The notes: generated by a model from the letters alone, not told the origin. A DNA stretch of 64,000 nucleotides from Peromyscus leucopus (GCF_004664715.2 NC_051066.1:84593735-84657734); one strand, 5' to 3'; shown: positions 11,481 to 24,603, numbered from the stretch's first letter. Program-made: numbers and translations.

Positions 11481-13130
11481 CATGTGCCTTACATGAAAAA
11501 TAGAGTTTGCTTGCAGTCCAGAAAGTAGATAACATGTGGCAACATGCCACCTTCCTCTGGTTCCTGAGCCTGAGCCTGGAATGTTTCATAGTTCATTTTT
11601 AAAAATGTATACAATATGATTCATTCTCACACCGTTTAAATGTGAAATACGTGTCAGGAGTAAGAACAAAGGAGAACATGCCACTAACCTGACTTACTTT
11701 GGTGAATGTAAAAGCAGATTACCCAAAGCTTAAAACAAGACAACTTCAATAGGCTGCCTTTCTTGCCCCACCCTTAGGGAATGTGGGCTAGAGAGACTCA
11801 TGCCTCATGCTAGGCAGCATAATACAAGGGGAAAAACAGAGTAGGGAAACGCAAAGTCAAAATCAACAATTGCATGGTTTTGAACCACAAACTCACTGCC
11901 TAAAGGGGATGAGGGAGGAGCCAAGTTTCCACCCTCTTAATGTAGAAATGAAAGCAATTGTTGACAGAAAAAGGAAAATCTTTTCCTCTCCTCCCTTCCC
12001 CAGAGAAAGTATGATCAAATAACACAATGGATACCATCCCAAATCTCCATATCCTAATTAGGCAGCTAAAACAGCATGCTAAAAAAAAAAAAATACAATT
12101 GAGATATAAAACAAGAACAAAGTGAAGAACCCATGTCCCTGCTCTAACGTAATCACATGTAATAATTGATGACGAAATTGTAACCATCCCTGTTGGCTCT
12201 GTTCAGATGCCGAGTGTGGCAGTCGCCAAGGGATCATTATTTGTAGGTGAAGGTCTCTAATCTAAAGGCTGGTGCTGAGTGATGGAGTTCAATGACTGTA
12301 GAAACTTAAAAGAGCGAGGCTCTGAGATCTGAAAAACTGACCAATAACTAAATTCTTTGCTTGTGGTCAAATGTCATCCTCCTGATTCACAGACTTTCCA
12401 GACAGAATCAGACTCAAGTCCAGTGCAGGCAGCATAGCACAGACCTAACCCTAAACCTAACCCTCTGCCAGCCTGGAATTAGGCTTGAGGACATCTGTCC
12501 TAGCCAGAAGAGAAAGAGTGCCAGAAGTTTTCAGTTCTGCGTGTGCTTGGGCTTGCAGCATCAGTATAGGCAGATGAAGGTGAGGCACTAGATGACAAAT
12601 TCCTGTAGGCAGGGCTTTGCATGAGGCCCGTCAGAAGTTTCCCCTTAATGAAGGCTTTGGATGATAGATTAAGGTCCCTTCATGATCAAACCATTTCAGC
12701 CATTCCCACACATGGGAATAGCATCCTTGTCAATGGAACCAGACCAGCCCAAGGCCAAAATAAAAAGTAGACCAAACCTGTCCTTGGCTTACTCAAAACT
12801 GGTGTCTCTACTCGCCTCCCTTCTTTCAACAGGCTCCACCTTCCCTACTCTCCACCCAAACAAGGAACTCTCTCGACCGTCTCTCCAGTAAATCAGGCAT
12901 GGCCACACACCACCAATCTCCAGGTTTATATGGGATTATTGGAGAGAAGACAGCCCACAAGGTAGGTGACAATGGAAAACAGTTTCAGTAGCACTGAAAA
13001 AAAAAAAAAAAAGGAAACTGGGAAAGTAAAACAGAAGAGGAGTCAAGAGTTTCAGCCGGTGTGAGTGAGTGCAGCTGCAGAGGGTTGGAACCACTGAGTC
13101 AAGTAAAGAAGAGCCTTGAGAAATTCACAT
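11481..13130. other. Intergenic, no gene recognised
   Basis: Unique-looking, with a short telomere-like stretch at 12444-12464 and an A run near 12998-13012. Confidence 0.55.
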
Positions 13131-13146
13131 TAGACTTTCATGAATT

Positions 13147-13243
13147 TTAAAAAGAGAAAGGGGGAAAGAGAAAGAGCGAGGGATGGGTGGAAAGAGAAGG
13201 AAGAGAAGAGGGAAGGAGAAAGAGAGGTGGAGAGACAGAACCA
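13147..13243. repeat. Purine-rich GA/GGAA tract
   Basis: Mostly AGAGAAAG and GGAAGAGA units; a shadow frame on each strand. Confidence 0.85.
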
Positions 13244-13454
13244 AAAGTTCCCTGTGAGAGCTGCAAAGGCAGATGAAAGGGCAATGCCAGGAAAATTCTC
13301 TCTTCTGTGCACTTGGCCAGAGCAGTAGCAATACGCCATTTAAAATCCAGCCCTGCTGAGCTGGCAGCTCAGGAGCTATAGCCAACAGTCCTTCTGTCCA
13401 GGGCAAATGACGCATACTAAATGCTAATATCTGACCTATAGAATACCTGTAGCT

Positions 13455-13656
13455 CAGCAGTTCTCAACCTGCGGGTTGCTACCCTTGGGGGTCACATATC
13501 AGATATCCTGCATATCAGATATTTACATTACACCTCGTAACAGTAGCAAAATTATAGTTATGAAATAGCAACAAAATCATTTTATGGTTGGGGTCACCAC
13601 AACATTAGGAACTGTATTAAAGGGTCACAGCATTAGGAAGTAGTTGAGAACTACTG
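13455..13656 (+). mobile_element. hAT-Charlie MITE (RCHARR1-like) with terminal inverted repeats
   Basis: The ends CAGCAGTTCTCAACCT and AGTTGAGAACTACTG are inverted repeats. The flanking 8-mers CTGTAGCT (13447-13454) and CTCTAGCT (13657-13664) match at 7 of 8, as expected for hAT. Confidence 0.8.
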
Positions 13657-13765
13657 CTCTAGCTAGAGGAGAAAAACCTTGAGTCATTGTTTCACTAGGT
13701 GGAAATCTGATCTAAACCACAGACTAGAGTAGTCTCATGAATACAGGCCCATCAAGCAGGCCTGG

Positions 13766-14250
13766 GTGAAAGGCTGCTGATAGACCAGCCTCTCTCTATC
13801 TTGGGACTGAAAGCCATCTTATAGTAAAGACAAACTAGGTTCATTCCTGTTTATGATTAAATCTGTTTCTCAAGGATTGGGCTCTGCCCCACCTATAACC
13901 TTAACTACAAATGGTTCTGCACTGCCTGTTCCAGAAAATGGCAACTATGTGTGCCTTTGTTTCAGAAGACTGTGGTGACCACCTTCTTATGACCACCTTG
14001 CAACCATACCTTTGTTTCAGGTTGATAACCAACTTGTGATGCTATGTTCTGCTTCTGTAACCGCCACCCCCACCCACCCCTGCTTATTCGCCTGCCAAAT
14101 CCCCCATTTGGAAACCCCCTACTCCTGAGCTGTGAAAATCTTATCTTCCCCACATCCAATGCTGATCTCTTGAACCCTGCCTGTGGGAGAGACAGCCCTT
14201 ATACACAAATAAAAAAGCTTACTTTATTTAATTTGGCTATGATTTGGGTC
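13766..14250 (+). mobile_element. LTR-like element, different family
   Basis: It contains TCTCAAGGATTGGGCTCTGC, a run resembling repeated CCACCTTGTGACCA units, and an AATAAA followed by AAGCTTACTTTATTT near its end, as in a rodent retroviral LTR. Class and exact left end are uncertain. Confidence 0.5.
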
Positions 14251-14590
14251 TGTTGTGGGATATTTGTACACTGTGTGAAGACGTATTGCTGTGATTTGGT
14301 GTAATAAAAAGCTGAATGGCTAATAGCTAGGCAGGAGGGGACAGGTGGGACTTCTGGGCAGAAAGAGAGGAAATCAGAAGGATAAATCTAGGCACGTGGG
14401 AGATGCCAATGGGAGTCAGAACAAATCAGACATACAGGACAGAGGAAAGGTAACCTAGCCACATGGTAGAACACTGATTAATAGAAACAGGTTAATTATG
14501 TTCTAAGAGCTAGTCAGGAAAGAGCTTTCATTCTTAACAATCAGTCTCTGTGTTGTTATTTGCAGGCTGGTGGTCCCAAGGAGAAGGTAC
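14251..14590 (+). mobile_element. LTR of the same ERV2-like family, right end unclear
   Basis: It starts TGTTGTGGGATATTTG directly after another LTR-like element and carries the family's core (AATGGCTAATAGCTAGGCAG). I could not find a convincing end or duplication. Confidence 0.65.
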
Positions 14591-14884
14591 TGTTGCTTGG
14601 GATTAACACCACCTGGAGACTTTGCACCCCTGCCCACTTCGCAGCAGTTTTTTCTTCCCCTGTTTAATGTCTAGTTTCAACTTAGTGGAGCAGCTTTCTC
14701 CTGCTGGGTCCTCACCACTGCCACCCCTTTTTGTTGTTTTTGTTTTGTTTTGACGGAGGTTCCCAAAGCCCACAGCTTTGCATAACTTTATCTCTGTGTT
14801 CATCTAGCCTTTAGTTAAAGCTGCCTAGCTCCTTCCTCGTCTTTCTTCCCCAAATTACTGGAGCTGAAGAGGCATTTGATTTCT

Positions 14885-15995
14885 TTTCTTTTTAATTTAA
14901 ATTTTTATTTATTCTCTGTGTCTTTCACATCATGCATCTCCATCCCAAGATCCCATTCATTTCCCATCCCTTTGTATCCACTCTCTGCCCTTGCAATGCC
15001 CCCACCTCCCCCCATAAAATAAAATTTAAGAGAAAAAAGAATAGGAAAAAAAAAAGGAAAAATCATGGAAGCTGTAGTGTGACACAATGAGTCACTCAGT
15101 AAAATAGATCTTTACTTCTAAGTGCTCATTGCAAAGAGTCTGGTTCGAGGCCTCTGGTTTCTGCTACATTATTAATACTGGGCCCTTACTGATACTCCTC
15201 TTGGTTATCCTGTTACTGCCCTGTGTCATGGAGATCCTGCAGCTTTGGATCTCCAGGACCAGCTCCTTCACATGCTCCCGAAGATCATGGATGGAGTGGA
15301 TGTGGGGGTGCACCAACTCAAAACCCTGGTTGTGGGCCTGGGCTGGTCAGCCTGCCAGCTCCCCCACCAACACCATTGCCCCTTCACGCCTTACAGCAAT
15401 AAGCAAGGAGCAGAGCCAATTCTCCTACTTTCATGCCCTCAGGGTCAGCTCTTCCACACCTACACCATCTTGGCCAGCTATGCATCTTGCCCAGGCAAGG
15501 TGTAGAGGCCACTGGGGAGGTGGACATCTCTCTCTGCCCACACTCCCATAAGGCAGATAAGAGGCGGGGCCAGATCTCCCATGCTCACGTTTTTTGGCCA
15601 GTTCACCTGCAGCCTTGTCCATATGGTCAGCTCTGTTGTGCTACCCAAGCGAGGTGCAGGGCCCATTTATCTGAGTGCTGCAGCTGATGGGGGGAGAACC
15701 GGGAGGGGGGAGGGCACATTTCCCCCTCCCTTACCACCACATGCAGGTGAGGGGATGTGGCCAGCTATTCCATTCTCACATCCTCAAGGCCAGCTCACTG
15801 GTGCCTTCACCAACAGGGTCTCTCCACTGCGCTGCCCAGTCCAGGGGAGCAGGGCCTGCTTTCCTGAGTGCTACAGCTGGTAAGGGGGAGGGTTGGCTCC
15901 TTCTTCTGTCGCAGATGGCAAGGGATGAAGGGTAAGGGGGGCACATCTTCCCCTCATCCACGAGGCAGTTGACTTTAATTGAAGAGGCTATGACT
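14885..15995 (+). repeat. Large rodent repeat, RMER1-like
   Basis: It starts with a T-rich segment and TATTCTCTGTGTCTTTCACA and continues as a GC-richer block with loosely repeated CCAGCTCxCxxACC units. This matches a rodent medium-reiterated repeat I remember as RMER1. Open frames of up to 140 codons across it are incidental. Confidence 0.4.
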
Positions 15996-15999
15996 GCCT

Positions 16000-18016
16000 T
16001 TTCAAAACAGGCGTATCCTATTGCCCAGCTATACCATTTCTGCAACATACCAAAAAGATTAAACATTCATCTTTACTGTGGTACAATTCACAGTAGCCAA
16101 ATGATGGAATCACTTAGGATTCCATTGACAGATTAATAGATAAAGAAAATGTAGTAGGAACACACAACGGAGTTTTAATCAACCATAAAGAAGAATTACA
16201 TTGTCATTTTCCTTTTTGTAGAAAATGGGTACAACTTGAGGTCATATTGAACAAATAAGCCAAATAAGCACAATAAAAATTCCAACGTAATTCCTCACAG
16301 ATCCTGGACAATTCTCAACTTCAAATGGAAAAACAAAACAAAACAAAAACAGCATAGCTAAAACAATCCTGAACAATAAAAGAACTGCTGGAAGAATCAC
16401 CATCCCTGATTTCAAGTTGTACTTCAGAGCTCTAGTAATAAAAATAACATGGTATTGTCATAAAAACAGACACACTGATTAGTGGAATTAAATTGAAGAC
16501 CCAGACATAAATCCACATATCTATGGACACCTTATTTTTTGATAAAGAAACCAGAAATACACGGTGGGGGGGGGAGCATCTTGAACAAATAGTTTTGGTC
16601 AAACTGGATGTCTTCATGTAGAAGAATGCAAATAAACCCATACTCATCACTCTGCACAAAATTCAAGACCAAGTAGATCAAAATCTCAACATAAAACCAG
16701 ACATAATGAACCTGCTAGAAGAGAAAATGGGAAACAGCCTTGAATACATTGGTGCAAGAGACAACTTCCTGAACAGAACACCTATAGCATAGGCACTAAG
16801 ATCAACAATTAATAAATGGGACCTCATAAAACTGAAATGCTTCTGTAAGGCAAAGGATACTGTCAATAGGACCAAATGGTGACCGACAGAATAGGAAATG
16901 ATTTTCACCAACTCCACATCTGATTGAGGGCTAATATCCAAAATAGATAAAGAACTCTAGAAACTAGATACCAACAAACCAAATAATCCAATTTTAAAAT
17001 GGGATACAGATCTAATCAGAGAATTCTCGACAGAGGAATTTCAAATGGCTGAGACAGCATTCATCCAGCACATTGAACATAGAGAGATCAAGCTGGCTCC
17101 TGTTTGAAGCCCTCACCTCTATGTTCTAGTCTTTTTAGTGGAAGAAAGTACTCAGCAGGCCATGGAAAAAGAAATCTGGACACCAACATAGCCACAAAAC
17201 CTTCAGTCTACAATCTGTCCTGCCTGCAAGATGTGCTGAGGCAATCAATGATAGCACAGAACTTATGGAAGAGGCCAACCAATGTTTGGTTCAACTTGAG
17301 ACCCATGCCACAAGAGGGAGCCCATGCCCTATACTGCTTGGATAGCCCAGAGACCTAGGGTAGAACCAAACCCAACTGGAAAAAAATCAGTGAAATGCTT
17401 CCTAATGATATTCTGCTATACTCATAGACCAGTGCCTTGTCCAGTCATCAGGACAGAGGCTTCCTCTGGCAGCAGATGTGAATGGGTGCAGAGACCCACA
17501 GCCAGACATTATGTGAGAGTCTAAGTTGAAGGTCTTCATTGAGTCCTTCACTGAGGGAGAGGAGACTGTAGGAGTCAGAAAGAATGGAAGACACCAGCAG
17601 AACATGGCCCACTGAAACTAAGCAGGGCTCATAAGGGCTCACAGAGGCTGAAACAGCATGCATGGGGCCTGAGTGGGTCTTCACCAGATCTCTGCATATA
17701 TGCCATGGCTATTAGCTTGGTATTTTTGAGGGACTCCTAACAGTGGAAAAAAGTATATCTGTCGCTCCTTTGCCTGCTCTTGGGACTCTTTTCCTCCTAT
17801 TGAGTTGCCTCATCCAGACTCGATGTGAGGGCTTTTGCCTTGTCTTATTGTATCTTGTTTTGTCTTGTTTGACTGTCATCTCTTGGAGGCCTGCTCTTTT
17901 CTAAAGAGAAATGAGAGGGGATCTTGGGGGAGAGGGAGGGGGTAGCTGAGAGGAGTAGAGGGAGAGGAAATTGTGGTCAAAATGCACTGTATGAGAAAAG
18001 AATCTATTTTCAATAA
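16000..18016 (+). mobile_element. L1/Lx fragment: ORF2 3' part and 3' UTR
   Basis: From about 16276 to 17060 the sequence matches the C-terminal ORF2 region of rodent L1 at nucleotide level (for example the stretch for KLYYRAxVxKTAWYWHKNR), with many stops. From about 17060 to 18016 it is Lx-type 3' UTR ending AATCTATTTTCAATAA. 16000-16275 looks like an older L1 piece. The element is dead, and a solo LTR is inserted at its end. Confidence 0.8.
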
Positions 18017-18342
18017 TGTGAGAGCCTGTTTTCAGGTTCCTTATGGCTTTACTCAGCAGATCAGCATAGAGAGGATGATTAGGACCACAGGTCTGAGTGC
18101 AGGTGTCTGAGATGGTCTGCACTTGGCTGTGCTAGGGGGAGGTCTTTTGCTCCACCCCTTGGTGTCTCCATAAATACCGTGGGGCAGAGACAGTCAGGGC
18201 CTGTTGGAATAGGTTCCAGGCCCTCTCGAGGCTATCCTGTATTTTCTGTTTATCTCCACAATCCAAATCCTTCTAATATTTCCTGCTGCTCGCACTCAAG
18301 AAAACTGGGGAACTGTGGGGGTTGATGGGTAAATGCCCCACA
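18017..18342 (+). mobile_element. Solo ERV2-type LTR inserted in L1 tail
   Basis: A 326-bp element starts TGTGAGAG and ends CCCCACA. It is flanked by perfect 6-bp duplications CAATAA at 18011-18016 and 18343-18348. Six bases is typical of ERV2/ERVK insertion. A TATA-like CATAAATA lies near 18170. No internal retroviral sequence is present. Confidence 0.85.
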
Positions 18343-18419
18343 CAATAATAATGAGGAGGAGGAGCACCCCAAATGCCTATCAAATCCCTCTATAAAAATA
18401 TACATGCAAGCAACGACTG

Positions 18420-18560
18420 TAAGTATTTATATAAAATCTAAGACTCATGAGTAAGAGAAAGCATGATATTTATCTTTGAATCTGGCTTATTTGCTCAAAA
18501 TGATCTCAAGTTGTATCCAGTTTCCAGAAAATGGTATAATTAAAATTTTTAATTTAATTA
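18420..18560 (-). mobile_element. Ancient L1 fragment
   Basis: The reverse complement resembles the old L1 3' portion (TCTGGCTTATTTGCTCAAAA and TTGTATCCAGTTTCCAG on +). Short and diverged. Confidence 0.4.
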
Positions 18561-18784
18561 AAAATAATGATACAGTATAAATACATTCACCATCCAGGAG
18601 GTAGAGCTTTCCTTGGAAAGCTTGAATAAATCACATGCATCTAACTTACAGCCTCCCAAAGACTTCCTTCCCTTTGTGTGCAAACAGAGTCCCAAGCTCT
18701 CACTGCTGCTGACAAGACCTTGTTCTCCTGGTGCCTGCCCACCTTCCCAACTTTTCTGTCCCTTAAATGTTCCTTTCTCAAGAG

Positions 18785-18862
18785 TTTCAGTTTTATTTTA
18801 TTTTATTCTCTTTTTTTCTTTTCTTTTCTCTTGTCTTTCCTTTTCTTTCTTCTTCTTCCCAC
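18785..18862. repeat. T-rich pyrimidine tract
   Basis: TTTTATTTTATT then TTTCTTTTCTTTTC units. Confidence 0.8.
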
Positions 18863-19436
18863 ATCCTCATTTTTCTAGTACCCTCTAACTAAAATATTTT
18901 TTTGCTAGATGTTTCCTTGGCTGGCCTCATCTTTTCATTTAGGACTCAGCTCAAATGTCCTGACTTCAGAGATGCTTTCACTGGCCACCAACCAAGGCAC
19001 ACCACCTCTCTCACATGCCACATCTAGGTTTTGTTTTGGGTTTTTGTTTCCTTGACATATTTGAAATTGTCAATGGCATTTGGTTTTTGTTTGTTTCGTG
19101 GAAAATTCAAGCTTAACAAATACAAAATTAAGCTATTAAGTAAGCTGCCTTTCCCAGATCTGCTCTCTCCTGCCTTCCAGTCTCACCTAAAAGCAACATC
19201 ATTTTTCCACTTCTTCCTCTGACTCATCCTAGACCCCTTTCCTTCTGCACATTCTAGCTAGAAATCCTACTCATTCCGTTCTCAGAACACAGTCCCTTCT
19301 CCCTGCCTTCAGCACCACCTCCCTCCCATCACCTTTCACAGTGTTCACCTACTCAACGGTCTCACTGCTTCCTCTTGCTCCCTCGGTTTGTTTTCAACAG
19401 CAGGCCTACAGGGACCTTTAAAAAGTGAGTCAGGCT

Positions 19437-19672
19437 AGGGCTGGAGGCATGGCTCAATACTTAAAAGCACTTGCTGTTCTTGCAGAGAGAAGGTCCTGGG
19501 TTCAGTTCCCAGAACCCACATAATAGCTCACAACCAACAGTACCTCCAGTTCTAAGAAATCCAATGCCCTCTTCTGGGATCCACAGGAAGCAGGCATGCA
19601 TAGGGTTTGCCTACATGTAAGCAAACAATCTACACACAAAATAAAGATACATAAAAAAAAAAATTTTTTTAA
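19437..19672 (+). mobile_element. B3 SINE
   Basis: GGGCTGGAGGCATGGCTCAA start, CCAATGCCCTCTTCTGGGAT body, A-rich tail. Confidence 0.82.
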
Positions 19673-19966
19673 GTTAGTCTGGTCATATCATTTCCCTCCT
19701 CAGAACTTTACAACAGCTTCTCTTTGATTCAGTAAAAGCCAGTGTCCACCTTAGAGATCGATGTTGTCCATTCCAGTCAGACATAGCTACTGAACACTTC
19801 TGTAACTATTTCTAATTGAGAGAAGCTATAAATACAAATACTTGATTTCAAAGGACGCAGGATGGAAAACATATCATTAAATATTTTGTGTTGAAATGTT
19901 AAATTTTTCAGTATATGAAGTTGCAGTAAAATGCTATTAAAATTAATCTAATTTGTCCCTTTTCAC

Positions 19967-20088
19967 TTAATTTTTATGTTTGTTTATTGTATGTGTACCA
20001 CAGTGCATGTGTGATCCAGGAATCAAATTCAGGTCATGAGGCTTAGTGGCAAGCACCTTTACCCACAGAGTTGGCTTATTGGCCTTGT
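19967..20088 (-). mobile_element. B3 SINE fragment, antisense
   Basis: TGTATGTGTACCACAGTGCA and GGCAAGCACCTTTACCCACA are reverse B3 features. Confidence 0.6.
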
Positions 20089-20547
20089 TTTACTTATTCC
20101 AATGTAACTATTAGAAAATTCAAAACTATATCTGAAGCTTGTATTGTAGTTCATTAGATAGTACTGACATAGAGAGCATGTAGCTATGAGACGGAATGAG
20201 ATCATACAACAAGCGAGCATAGACAGAAAGCAGAAGACAGATAAGGATGGAGCCCTTTGAGGCTTCCAAAATTAAGACTCCAGGGCAACAAAGGAGGACC
20301 ATTTTAAAGGATTAGAAAAGTATCCATTGAAATGAGAGAAGACTCAATTAGATGGCATCCCAGAAGCCAAGCCATTGCAATGAGGAAGAACTCAATTGTT
20401 TCATATGAGACAATGGCTGAGAATGGATGACAAGTTATAACAACATGGAACATCCTGTCCCCATTCCCACCTCTAGACACACTGATCTTTGTCTCTTCTG
20501 AGTCCTTGTCAGCTTCCGGGCTTTCTTGCGTGTGCTTATCATTTTTA

Positions 20548-20635
20548 TTGTTAACTTGATACAACCTATAATCACCTGGGAAGAGGGAATGTCAGCTGAG
20601 TAATTGCCCAGATCAGAACTGTTTGAGTGAAATGG
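20548..20635 (+). repeat. Fragment of a common rodent repeat
   Basis: TTGTTAACTTGATACAACCT and TCACCTGGGAAGAGGGAATG are typical of an interspersed rodent repeat whose family I cannot name. Confidence 0.3.
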
Positions 20636-21106
20636 TTTAGATAAGTCTTATTAAGTAGCTCAAAAGGAAAAGGGAAGAAGAAATGAACACTATGTATATA
20701 TGGACTACACTTTGAAGAAGTCTTGTTTTGAAAGTGATATGAATTGGTGGAAAATATTTTAATATGAGAAGTACAGTGTTTATATGCTAATGGAAATAAA
20801 ATTTAGAAGAAAGAATAGGGAACCTCTTACTTTTGAAAGTGCTAGAGTAGTACTTCTGATCCTTGAGAATGCTTGTGGTCTGAGAAACTGTGTACAAGAG
20901 AAAGAGTAGGTTTTACATAGGAACATGGACACACACACACAAACACACACACTGAGAAGCTGTATAGCATATGGCAAAGATCAGAAAGGTTACAGGCTGA
21001 ATGTATAAGGTCTCTTCTGATTCTTTATGTTTTCAGTAAAACAGGAATGGAAGATACCAAAGGAGAGTGAAGAAGAATGTGCTGAAAGGTTGAGAAAGAA
21101 AAATAT

Positions 21107-21258
21107 TGGGTCAGGTGGTGGTGGTGCATGCTCTTAATCCCAACACTCAGGAGGCAAAAGCTGGTAGATCTCTGCAAGTTCAAGGCCAGCCTGGTCTACA
21201 AAGTGAGTTCCAGGACAGCCAGGGCTGTTACACAGGGAGACCCTGTCTCCAAAAAAGC
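21107..21258 (+). mobile_element. B1 SINE followed by a G run
   Basis: CTCTTAATCCCAACACTCAG and GGCCAGCCTGGTCTACAAAG. A 13-G run (21259-21271) replaces the usual A tail. Confidence 0.82.
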
Positions 21259-21818
21259 GGGGGGGGGGGGGTGATATTGAAATGTTGTGAAGAATGAACA
21301 GAGTAGAGAATTCCATCAGAATTTCTAGGGACACTTGAATTTGATGGCTTATGAGTTTAAAATGAGACAACACAATAAAGTTGGGTATTTTTCTTTAGTC
21401 AAGTAATAACCAGAAAGGGGTGCAAAGTGAGGAGACTATTTTACATAATTGGAATGGAAATTCTGCCAAAGAAAGAAGGGCATGTGAGAATTGCCAGGGT
21501 GTACAAAGCCAGTTTCATGATGAACTGAGATCTAGGATCTATAGGGGGTAATGAGGACCTGTGGAATATGAAGTACAATGAAAAGATGGTGATCCAAAGA
21601 ATTTGTAGTGAGCTAGAAAGATCTGAGTTGATGATCTTAGAAGGGAATGCTAGTGGCTGAGATGATGGAAGGACATCCATGCCTGTGTCAGGATAGGATA
21701 TAAATTGATCATCCTGTGGGAATGAGTGTCCAAGGTTAGGAAGGCATGAGATCATTGCAGATTACAGAGGAACAGATCAAATACTCAGAAGCCAAAGTAT
21801 TGAGATGACTATCTTCAT

Positions 21819-22019
21819 CATTGGTTCTCAACCTGTAGATCAAGATCCCTTGGGGTTTTTATATCAGATACCCTACATATTATATATTTACATTACAAAT
21901 CACAACAGTAGCAAAATTAGAGTTCTGAAGTATCAACAAATAATTTTATGGTTGGGAGTCACCACAACATGAGGAACTGTATTAAAGTGTCCCTGCACTA
22001 GGAAGGTTGAGGTCCACTG
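21819..22019 (+). mobile_element. Second hAT-Charlie MITE of the same family
   Basis: It starts CATTGGTTCTCAACCTG, shares AATTTTATGGTTGGG and TCACCACAACAT with the copy at 13455, and has flanking 8-mers ATCTTCAT and ATCCACAT (6 of 8). Confidence 0.75.
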
Positions 22020-22027
22020 ATCCACAT

Positions 22028-22390
22028 GGAAGTGAATATCATAAAGAATTGTGACAGATGTGTTGTTGGGATGGGTGAGGGTCAATTGGAGGCTTAACTC
22101 TTCAATGGAATATTAGAAATGAGCCCAAATAAGATGATGATTACAATAGGAAGGAGAGTTAGTCATAACGTCGTTGTTTCCACACAAAAATTCCTCAAGG
22201 GAGATGAGAACTTGGTCTGCTTGGAGTGATGAAAAAGAAACAAAATCTAAAATTTCACCCCAAATTTACATACATACCATCAACAGCTTCTATTTCACTG
22301 ACTCCACAAAAGTCATACTTTATTTTTAAGAAAAGGGGCTGAGATCATGGTAGTCTTACTTATTTAACAGAAAGTAACATGAGGAGGGAA

Positions 22391-22443
<53 letters not shown>

Positions 22444-23734
22444 GTACCACTTGGCTAGGATGCAAGAAAGCAAAACTCTGGGAGGTCCAGGCTTCACTTA
22501 GAATAATAATGTGTAATAGACACTCATAAAGAAGGCTAAAACCACAGGACTTTTGCTAGAGATAGTTGTCAGGGCATAGAAATGGATAGGAGAGGGAAAT
22601 GAAAGTGTGGTCAGGAAAGAGAATTAATCACATAGATGTAGGCTTTAGGAATGACCAGGTAGCCTGGAATAAGAAGGGAAGTGTTAGGATTGTCCTGAGC
22701 ATCTCTTAGGCAGATTGTGAAGACTCTTAGTGGTGGGGGGAAAAAAGAGAGTTATGCCAGAATTTTGCCAGGACTCTGGGACCCTTTGAAACTTTGACAT
22801 AAGATTCACTACTTCCTTGGACCCAGGATAAGTGGCTCTGGCTTCCAACCTAATGCTAGAGGAAGTGAGAGTCACTAACCAAGGCAGCTTGTCAATTTGT
22901 GAAGAAGGTTAAGTTCTTGAGGATAACACAAGACAAAATAACCAGCAAAAAGGGTAAGCTAGCTACACTGAAAGTGTAGGTTTCTGATGCCTGGAAAGTC
23001 TTACTTCAGCCTAAAGATGCAGGTATGCTTTGTGTTTCAGTTTAAAGGCTTAAAGGCTTGAGAATTGCTGAGGTAGAGTACTGTTTAGTTTCTGTGGAGT
23101 GCAGTGTTTCAGAAAGGGTCTTTAACCCGTATCTGGCACAGTCCCAAGTGTGCAGCTGTTTCTGCACAGCACAGACTTTCTTTGCATTAATAACAGCAAA
23201 ACACAAAAATCAGCCCAAGGAGAAATGCTCAGTAATGTTTAGAAAAAGACAATTTTACCTAATATTCTGAATGAGGGAAGTTCAGGTCAAGTTCATTGAG
23301 AACTAGCAAGATGAGTCAGTGACTGAGATCTGTAGAAGCTCTTAATGATTTTTATAATTGTTTCCTTGATAATGGGATCATAATAAGCAGGTCAATGTTA
23401 AATTAATAACAGGGAAGTACTCTAAAAAGCATATTAAAACACGATTTTAGCCTATTCGTCCAAGGCTTGAAGCCATATTCTTTTTGTTCTTCCTGATAGC
23501 ATATCATCTATCAGAAGGAAATATTTAAGCTAGGAGATGAAGCTCAAAATATAACATTAACAAGAAGGAAAATATTGTTTTAACAAGCACCTAACAAAGG
23601 CTCTGTAGGTACAGAGCTCCCCTCTGCCACTCACTCCTCTACCCATGCTTCACTCAACTGATGACCACTCAGATTAGAAAAGAAGCCTAGGTAATATTTG
23701 CTATCTCCTGGAGAGTCAGAGGTGAATAAAATGC

Positions 23735-23738
<4 letters not shown>
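22028..23738. other. Intergenic, only a CA run recognised
   Basis: Apart from the microsatellite at 22391-22440, I see no gene or named repeat. Confidence 0.55.
22391..22440. repeat. CA microsatellite
   Basis: About 23 CA units. Confidence 0.95.
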
Positions 23739-23789
<51 letters not shown>

Positions 23790-23965
23790 TGCACGCACGC
23801 ATAAACACAAACTCACATATACAAACATACATGCATACACACATACAGACACACATACATACATGAATACACACATATACATATATATATACGTACATAT
23901 ATACATATACATACAAACATACACGCAAACAAATACACATGCATAAACACACACACATATACATG

Positions 23966-23997
<32 letters not shown>
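23739..23997. repeat. Compound CA / CATA microsatellite
   Basis: Two pure CA runs flank about 190 bp of variable CATA, CACG and TATA units. Open frames of up to 128 codons on minus are repeat translations. Confidence 0.95.
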
Positions 23998-23999
<2 letters not shown>

Positions 24000-24603
24000 G
24001 GGGTATTCTCTGGTCAAGAAACAGAAGCACTTGAGGAAATACAGTACATTATTGGTGATTTTTTATCACATGTACCAGAGAACAAAACATTTGGAATTCT
24101 TTATTATTCATTCAGTTATGTTAGTGATGCTGGAAATGAAGACCAGGGCCTCATGAATTTGAAGCAAGGATTCTAAAACTGAACTATGCCCCAGCCTCTG
24201 ATACTGGTCTTAAAGGATGAGCAAAAGTTTGCTGGGCAAAAAAGAAAAATGTATCACTCAGAAAGAAAATCATGTGAGGAGGTGAACAGACTTGTCTGCT
24301 TGGAGCTACGTGCAGTTCTGCAGGGCAGGACTGTGAGGAGCTGGAGGGAAGGAGTGGTATGTCTCCAGATACTGCCTGGTGTCCTATGGGCTTCAGAATA
24401 ACCCCTGGCTGAACACCTCTGCTCACTGACTTGCCTTTGTTCCTTCTGGTGAGAAATCATTTCTCCCTACTCTATCCCACACCACTTTGCATCTCTATTA
24501 AAATTCTTGTCCTAAAGCCACAAGAATAGCAAGGACTCCAATGAAAACATTTAACATCACCACTCCTTTGTCCCATGCGCCAGTGCCCTGTCCGTCGTCG
24601 TTC

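Noticed and set aside
15129..15883. Open frames of 84-140 codons on + and minus
   Set aside because: Within a repeat (RMER1-like) with loosely repeated GC-rich units; no recognisable domain.
16276..17060. ORF2 reverse-transcriptase-region similarity as a possible active L1
   Set aside because: Only the C-terminal part is present, with many stops, and the 3' end is interrupted by an LTR; it cannot be active.
23631..24030. Frames of 97-128 codons rich in Cys/Val or His/Thr
   Set aside because: Translations of CA/TG microsatellite.
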